A stretch of DNA of 64,000 nucleotides, from positions 1 to 64,000 of the forward strand of contig NZ_JAHBYG010000020.1 in NCBI RefSeq assembly GCF_019636075.1, read 5' to 3'. The stretch comes from Ferrovibrio sp. (GTDB lineage Bacteria; Pseudomonadota; Alphaproteobacteria; Ferrovibrionales; Ferrovibrionaceae). Under the pieces are notes generated by a model. The model searched no databases. It saw nothing but the letters and a program-made list of their open reading frames with translations, and was not told where the DNA came from. Both the position numbers and the translations under genes were made by a program. Every line of letters begins with the position of its first letter. Position 1 is the stretch's first letter. Shown here piece by piece: positions 59,596-64,000 of this stretch.

Positions 59596-59672
59596 GCAGA
59601 TGTTTTGCAAATGGTTAACGCCTCCGACGACAAAGCCGTGAGCGATGCACCGATACAAGGTTAACGAGAGGG

Positions 59673-61328
59673 TTAATTCACCGGCGGGTTGAAACCGCTG
59701 GGGGCGGGATCGATCACCCGCATGCCCCGGCGCTGGATTTCCAGGATGGCCAGACCACGTTCCACCACGCCATCCGGGCGAAACCGGAAAATACCATCAT
59801 ATCCGGCAAACCCATCGGGGTTGTTGAGGGCCGCATCGGCAAAGACCTGGCTGGATTGGGTGGCCGGGCCGGACTGGGCAGCCGGGCCGGACTGGGCAGC
59901 CGGACCGGGCTGCTGGCGGGCCAGAATGCCGGCCAGCGCGGTGGCATCATAGGCCAGGCTGGCCAGGCGCGGCGGCCGGCGGCCATAGCTTTGCTCGAAT
60001 CTTTTGCGGAATTCCTCGAATCCCTCCGGCTGCGGGGCGGCAAACCAGCCCCCCAGCAGCGCGGGTTCGTTGCCTAGCGAGGGATCGTCCCACAACCCGG
60101 TGCCAAGCAGGCGGATATGGCGCGGATCGATATCGAAATACGGCAGCAGCGGCGCCAATGCACGCAGGCGGGCACCGCCTTCCGGTAGCAGGATAGCATC
60201 CACGGGAGGATGCATCACGGTTTCAGATGCCTGGGGCGCTGCCTGGCCCCCTGTCTGGCCCGCTGTCTGCCCCCCTGTCTGAACGGGGTTCGGTTGCGGC
60301 CCCTGGTTGCCGAGCGCGCCGGCAATCGCTGGGCGGGCGCTGGCATCCTCGGGGGAGCCGGGACGCGGCGGCAGGGCGCGCAAGGCGGCGGCAAATCGCC
60401 GCACACTGGGGGTAAGGTCCGGGCTGTCGGCCGGATAACGCTCCTGCACCATCAGCGAACCGGTAAGGCTGCTGACCGCTTCCTGGGCCACAGCCTCGCC
60501 ATAAGGCGAGTTTGGCGCCAACAGGGCATAGCGCACATAGCCGCGCGAACGGCCATAGGCCAACACGCGGGCCACCTGCTGATCGGGGGTGAAGCCCAGG
60601 GTGTAAACCCCATTGCCGGCCACATTGCGATCGGTGGAGAAGGTGAGCACCTTCACGCCGCGCTCACGCGCCAATGGCGCCACGGCTGCGGCCGAAGCGG
60701 AAAATAATGGCCCGATCAGAATATCCACGCCTTCGCTGAGCAAGGCCTGCGCGGCACGCATAGCGGCTTCGGGCTGGCCTTCGGTATCGCGCGGCAGCAA
60801 CAGCACACGTTCGTCGTTGAGATCGAACAGCGCCATTTGCGCCGCATCCAGCAAGGCGCGACCCAAGGCGGCGCTGGGGCCGGAAAGCGGCGCCAGGAAT
60901 CCCACACGCACAGCCTCGGCCTGGCTAGGCGGCACCAGGCCAGGAGCCAGCCCGGGAGCCATGCCAGACCCGGGCATCATGCCAGACCCAGGGACCGCGC
61001 CAGAACCGGGCGCCATCACCACGGGCGGCTCGAGCGGCCTGGCCTCTACGGGCGCCGTGGCGGGCGCGGGCAACGGCGCTGCGCCCTGCTGCGGCTGCGT
61101 CGATTGCTGATGGGGTTGCTGTTGGGCTTGCTGCTGCGACGGTTGCGCCGGCTGCTGCGGCCCCACCACCGAGGTGGGGCGGCGGCTGGAAAATTGTTCG
61201 CTGATGGTGTCTATCAGGCCAGGCAAAGACGCGCGGCCATCCTGACAGCCGGTCAGAGCCGTGATTGCCAGCAAGCCGAGGCTGACCGTAAGGTAGGCTT
61301 TCATCGACACGACTTTCATCGACACCAC
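59673..61328 (-). CDS. LpoA-like penicillin-binding protein activator lipoprotein
   Basis: A 551-residue lipoprotein. A signal with lipobox LTGC (Cys about residue 28) leads to a Q/P/A-rich linker with PGSG repeats and then a periplasmic-binding-protein fold (VGFLAPLSGPSAALGRALLD, DILIGPLFSASAAAVAPLA, LLAPNSPYGEA). It matches the LppC/LpoA family, which in enterobacteria activates PBP1A. The gene order lpoA/rsmI/yraN/dolP supports this. A 13-base duplication at the 5' end gives several possible starts; GTG 61328 has GAGGG at six-base spacing. A short AAQSGP repeat lies near the C-terminus. Confidence 0.85.
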   Translation of the reverse strand: MVSMKVVSMKAYLTVSLGLLAITALTGCQDGRASLPGLIDTISEQFSSRRPTSVVGPQQPAQPSQQQAQQQPHQQSTQPQQGAAPLPAPATAPVEARPLEPPVVMAPGSGAVPGSGMMPGSGMAPGLAPGLVPPSQAEAVRVGFLAPLSGPSAALGRALLDAAQMALFDLNDERVLLLPRDTEGQPEAAMRAAQALLSEGVDILIGPLFSASAAAVAPLARERGVKVLTFSTDRNVAGNGVYTLGFTPDQQVARVLAYGRSRGYVRYALLAPNSPYGEAVAQEAVSSLTGSLMVQERYPADSPDLTPSVRRFAAALRALPPRPGSPEDASARPAIAGALGNQGPQPNPVQTGGQTAGQTGGQAAPQASETVMHPPVDAILLPEGGARLRALAPLLPYFDIDPRHIRLLGTGLWDDPSLGNEPALLGGWFAAPQPEGFEEFRKRFEQSYGRRPPRLASLAYDATALAGILARQQPGPAAQSGPAAQSGPATQSSQVFADAALNNPDGFAGYDGIFRFRPDGVVERGLAILEIQRRGMRVIDPAPSGFNPPVN

Positions 61329-61353
61329 GCTTTACCCTCGGAACCGCACCGCT

Positions 61354-62427
61354 TTGACCGAACCTGTCGCACCGTATTCTCCTGCCGCTCCTGGCAATTC
61401 TCCTGCCGCTGCCGGCAATTCTCCTGTCGCCGCCAGCTGTGCCGCTGCCGATAACCCGGCTGCCGACACCCAGGCTTCGGGCCGCAGCGGCCTGGCGGCT
61501 CAGGTGCGGGCTGCCATGGCCGGCCAGGGCCTGCAGGATCGCTTCACCCCAGGTTTATATCTGGTGGCGACACCCATCGGCAACGCCGCCGACATCACGC
61601 TGCGCGCCCTTTCCCTGCTGGATCAGGCCGATTTGATTGCCTGCGAGGATACCCGCACCAGCGGAAGCCTGCTGCGCCGCTATGGCATCGAGGCCAGACT
61701 GACCCCCTATCATGACCATAATGCGGCAGAGGCCCGGCCGCTGCTGCTGCGCCGGCTGGCCGAGGGCGCGGTGGTGGCGCTGATCTCGGATGCCGGTACG
61801 CCGCTGATTTCCGATCCCGGCTATAAATTGGTGCGCGAAGTGGTGGCCGCCGGTCTGCCGGTGACCGCCCTGCCCGGCGCCTCCTCGCCGCTGGCCGCGC
61901 TCTGCCTGGCCGGTTTGCCCAGCGACCGCTTCCTGTTTGCCGGTTTTCCGCCAGCAAAAGCCGGCGCCGCCGAAACCTGGCTGGCTGGCCTGGCACAGAC
62001 CGAAGCCACCCTGGTGCTGCTGGAAAGCCCGCATCGCCTGCCCGAGGCGCTGGAACGCGCCGCCCGCATCCTGGGCGGCAGCCGCGAAGCCGCCGTGGCC
62101 CGCGAATTGACCAAGAAATTCGAGGAAGTGCGGCGCGGCAGCCTGGATGAACTGGCGGCCCATTATGCCGCGGCCGGGTCGCCCAAGGGCGAGGTTGTGG
62201 TGGTGATCGGCCCGCCGCCGGAAGGCAGCGCGGCGGCCGGCGCCCAGGATCTGGACAGCATGCTGCGCCAGGCCCTGCAACATGCCTCGGTGCGCGAGGC
62301 AGCCGCCAGCGTTACCGCAGCCACCGGCCGGCGCAAACGCGAGGTTTATGCCCGCGCCCTGGAACTGGCGGCGGAGCTGGCCCCCGAGGGCAAGCCCGAG
62401 AGCAAGTCCGAAAACAAGCATGACTGA
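61354..62427 (+). CDS. rsmI: 16S rRNA (cytidine1402-2'-O)-methyltransferase
   Basis: A SAM-dependent tetrapyrrole-methylase-fold enzyme modifying C1402 of 16S rRNA. Core motifs: GLYLVATPIGNAADITLRAL, CEDTRTSGSLLRRYGI, ALISDAGTPLISDPGYKLV, LPGASSPLAALCLAGLPSDR and ELTKKFEEV. The first 50 or so codons from TTG 61354 are a low-complexity Ala/Pro/Asn repeat; homology begins near residue 60 and ATG 61516 is an alternative start giving about 303 residues. Divergent from the LpoA-like gene and overlapping yraN by eight bases. Confidence 0.94.
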   Translation: MTEPVAPYSPAAPGNSPAAAGNSPVAASCAAADNPAADTQASGRSGLAAQVRAAMAGQGLQDRFTPGLYLVATPIGNAADITLRALSLLDQADLIACEDTRTSGSLLRRYGIEARLTPYHDHNAAEARPLLLRRLAEGAVVALISDAGTPLISDPGYKLVREVVAAGLPVTALPGASSPLAALCLAGLPSDRFLFAGFPPAKAGAAETWLAGLAQTEATLVLLESPHRLPEALERAARILGGSREAAVARELTKKFEEVRRGSLDELAAHYAAAGSPKGEVVVVIGPPPEGSAAAGAQDLDSMLRQALQHASVREAAASVTAATGRRKREVYARALELAAELAPEGKPESKSENKHD

Positions 62428-62794
62428 CAGCGCCGGCCGCCGCTTTCAACATTGGCAAGCCGGCCGCCGGGCCGAGGCTTTTGCCGCCTGGTGGTTGCGC
62501 CTGCATGGCTACCGCATCCTGGCGCGCAATTTCCGCCATGCCGGCGGCGAAGTGGACCTGCTGGCGCGGCGCGGGGCTATTCTTGCTGCGGTTGAAGTGA
62601 AATGGCGGCCCGATCTGGGCCAGGCGGCGGAAGCGATCTCGGCACGGCAAAAGCATCGCATCGGCCGGGCCGCTTCGGTATTCTGGGCCGGACAGCCCGA
62701 TGCCGCATCCCTGAGCCTGCGCTTCGATGCCCTGTTGCTTGCGCCCTGGCGCTGGCCACACCATATCCGGGATGCTTGGCGGCCCGAAAGCTGA
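62420..62794 (+). CDS. yraN: UPF0102 (YraN) family nuclease-fold protein
   Basis: A 124-residue protein. AEAFAAWWLRLHGYRILARN, then GGEVDLLARRG and AAVEVKWR form the E...GEVDL...EVK pattern of a restriction-endonuclease-like fold, as in YraN. ATG 62420 overlaps the end of rsmI. The cellular role of the family is not well defined. Confidence 0.93.
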   Translation: MTDSAGRRFQHWQAGRRAEAFAAWWLRLHGYRILARNFRHAGGEVDLLARRGAILAAVEVKWRPDLGQAAEAISARQKHRIGRAASVFWAGQPDAASLSLRFDALLLAPWRWPHHIRDAWRPES

Positions 62795-62833
62795 GCCAGG
62801 AAGAGTTAAGCCATTCCACAAGGAGTTCGTTCC

Positions 62834-63466
62834 GTGATTACGCATCGCCGCTTTTCCGCCTCTGCACTCCGCCCTTCCACATTCGCGCTGCTGGCATTGT
62901 TGGCCGCCGTACCGCTGCTGCAAGGCTGCGTGGGCGTGGCGGTGGGCGCCGGCGCCGCTGTGGGCGTGGCCGCCGCCGAGGAGCGTGGCGCCAAGAATGC
63001 CGGCACCGACAAGGGCATTCAGCTCGCCATCAACGAACGCCTATTGCAGAAGGATCTGGGGCTGTTCGGCAAGGTTTCGGTCACCGTCTATGAAGGCCGC
63101 GCGCTGCTCACCGGCGTGGTGCAGAAACAGGAAGACAGCGACGAGGCGGCGAAGATCGCCTGGAGCAACGACCGCGTGGTGGAAGTGCTGAACGAATTGC
63201 AGATCGCGCCCAGCGGCAACCTGATCGATTCCGCCAGCGATACCTGGATCACCAGCCAGCTGCGCGTGAAGCTGACCGGCGACGGCAATATCGTGGACAT
63301 CAACTATTCCATCACCACGGTGAACGGCATCATCTATCTGATCGGCCTGGCGCAGAACGAAGAGGAATTGCAGCGCGTGACCGATCATGCCCGTACCATC
63401 AAGGGCGTGCGCCGCGTGGTCAGCCATGTCTGGCTGAAGACCGACAGCCGCCGGCGGCCGGTTTGA
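62834..63466 (+). CDS. dolP: DolP-like double BON-domain lipoprotein
   Basis: A 210-residue protein beginning at GTG 62834 after AGGAG. The signal ends in the lipobox LLQGC (Cys about residue 32), followed by VGVAVGAGAAVGVAAAEERG. Two BON domains follow (INERLLQKDLGLFGKVSVTV, GRALLTGVVQ; ITSQLRVKLTGDG, IIYLIGLAQNEEEL). In enterobacteria DolP (YraP) follows lpoA-rsmI-yraN and protects outer membrane integrity; the same order here supports the call. Confidence 0.88.
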   Translation: MITHRRFSASALRPSTFALLALLAAVPLLQGCVGVAVGAGAAVGVAAAEERGAKNAGTDKGIQLAINERLLQKDLGLFGKVSVTVYEGRALLTGVVQKQEDSDEAAKIAWSNDRVVEVLNELQIAPSGNLIDSASDTWITSQLRVKLTGDGNIVDINYSITTVNGIIYLIGLAQNEEELQRVTDHARTIKGVRRVVSHVWLKTDSRRRPV

Positions 63467-63468
63467 AC

Positions 63469-64000
63469 ATGAATGCCGGGGCAGGCACCGTAACTGCCCT
63501 ACGCGCGTTGGGCGCCGTGCCCGACGACCAGCTTGATATCGCCGAAGCCGCCCTGCTGATGGCAGCCCTGGACCGCCCGATGGTGGATATCGCGCCCTAT
63601 CGACGGCATCTCAACGACATCATCGCGGCCATCGCCCAGGAGCAGGCCGGCGGCGAATGCATGGCGCGCGCCCTGGCGCTGTCTGGCACCATTGCCGGAC
63701 GCTTCGATTATCGCGGCGACAACGAGACCTACGACGATCCCGCCAATGCCGATCTGATGCGGGTGATCGACCGCCGCATGGGCCTGCCGGTGGCTTTGGG
63801 GATTCTGTATATCCATGCCGGGCGCGCCCAGGGCTGGGCGGTGGACGGGCTGGATTTTCCCGGGCATTTCCTCATTCGCGTGGGCGGCGAGGATGGCAAT
63901 CTGGTGCTGGACCCTTTCCATGCCGGCCGCATCGCCGATCCGCCGGTGATGAACGATCTGCTGCGGCGGATCAGCGGCGAGCGCGAATTGCGGCCCGAAC
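63469..64000 (+). CDS. SirB1/transglutaminase-like protein (partial, runs off the right edge)
   Basis: An open frame of 177 codons from ATG 63469 to the window end. LDIAEAALLMAALDRP, YRGDNETYDDPANADLMRVI, RRMGLPVALGILYIHAGRA and FPGHFLIRVGG match the SirB1 family, which contains a transglutaminase-like core often followed by TPRs. The C-terminus is missing. It starts two bases after the dolP-like stop and is probably co-transcribed. Confidence 0.82.
   Translation, partial: MNAGAGTVTALRALGAVPDDQLDIAEAALLMAALDRPMVDIAPYRRHLNDIIAAIAQEQAGGECMARALALSGTIAGRFDYRGDNETYDDPANADLMRVIDRRMGLPVALGILYIHAGRAQGWAVDGLDFPGHFLIRVGGEDGNLVLDPFHAGRIADPPVMNDLLRRISGERELRPE

Noticed and set aside
59611-59660. CtrA binding site upstream of the receiver-domain gene
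   Set aside because: TTAACCAT occurs once and the nearby TTAA pair has an eight-base spacer instead of seven; too weak to call.
1-64000. Insertion sequences, prophage or CRISPR arrays
   Set aside because: No transposase, integrase or phage genes and no regularly spaced repeats were seen; the short tandem repeats are three copies or fewer.

Overview
The window looks like chromosome of a free-living alphaproteobacterium, probably of the Rhodospirillales or a related order. The DNA is GC-rich with strong third-position GC. It carries alphaproteobacterial sulfur genes (DUF2849, DUF934 and a one-piece nitrite/sulfite reductase hemoprotein), a NasS/NasT nitrate system, a PAS_5 protein and an LpoA-RsmI-YraN-DolP-like block. 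I saw no insertion sequence, prophage or CRISPR array. The genus cannot be fixed from the sequence alone.

Layout. 1-2.7 kb: surface-sugar genes (an RmlD-like 3' end, GDP-fucose synthase, a PAS_5 protein and a GT2 glycosyltransferase). 2.7-8.7 kb: an exported TPR-CHAT putative protease convergent with a CHASE2 adenylate cyclase and a small exported protein. 8.8-16.1 kb: a seven-gene assimilatory sulfate operon on the minus strand (cysG, DUF2849, cysI, DUF934, cysH, cysD, cysNC). 16.3-24.9 kb: a second CHASE2 cyclase divergent from a Slam-like TPR/beta-barrel exporter and a 1583-residue FecR protein with two TbpB-like barrel units. 25-28 kb: a GlxA-like protein, nitronate monooxygenase and ZapE. 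28.1-40.5 kb: nitrate assimilation (nasT, then nrtA-nrtB-nasS-nrtD-nirB-nirD-nasA-cysG2), with two sigma54-type promoters and an ANTAR-type attenuator leader. 40.5-46.6 kb: rho, a HupE/UreJ protein and a copper-handling set ending in a TonB receptor. 46.6-50.8 kb: PIN protein, nth, RNase T2, and a hemerythrin-PAS-MCP operon under a perfect FNR box. 50.9-53.6 kb: a fused UPF0104/O-antigen-ligase-like membrane protein and tRNA-Ala(CGC). 53.8-58.3 kb: YggT, DUF167, folD, an XRE regulator, an SMR pump, an autoregulated ECF41 sigma factor and HupE/UreJ. 58.3-64 kb: a degenerate HPt/receiver pair, an LpoA-like lipoprotein, rsmI, yraN, a DolP-like BON lipoprotein and a partial SirB1-type protein.

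The most promising candidate for an undescribed system is the pair of loci around the cys operon: two periplasm-sensing CHASE2 cyclases, an exported CHAT protease, a Slam-like exporter, and a giant FecR protein whose C-terminal barrels resemble the part of TbpB that Slam recognises. This would link envelope sensing, cAMP signalling, proteolysis and surface display. The regulatory layer is also rich: a hairpin covering the CHAT ribosome binding site, the NasT attenuator, the FNR box and the ECF41 self-promoter with a small leader ORF. Everything here comes from reading the sequence by eye. Family names rest on motif recognition, not on database searches.
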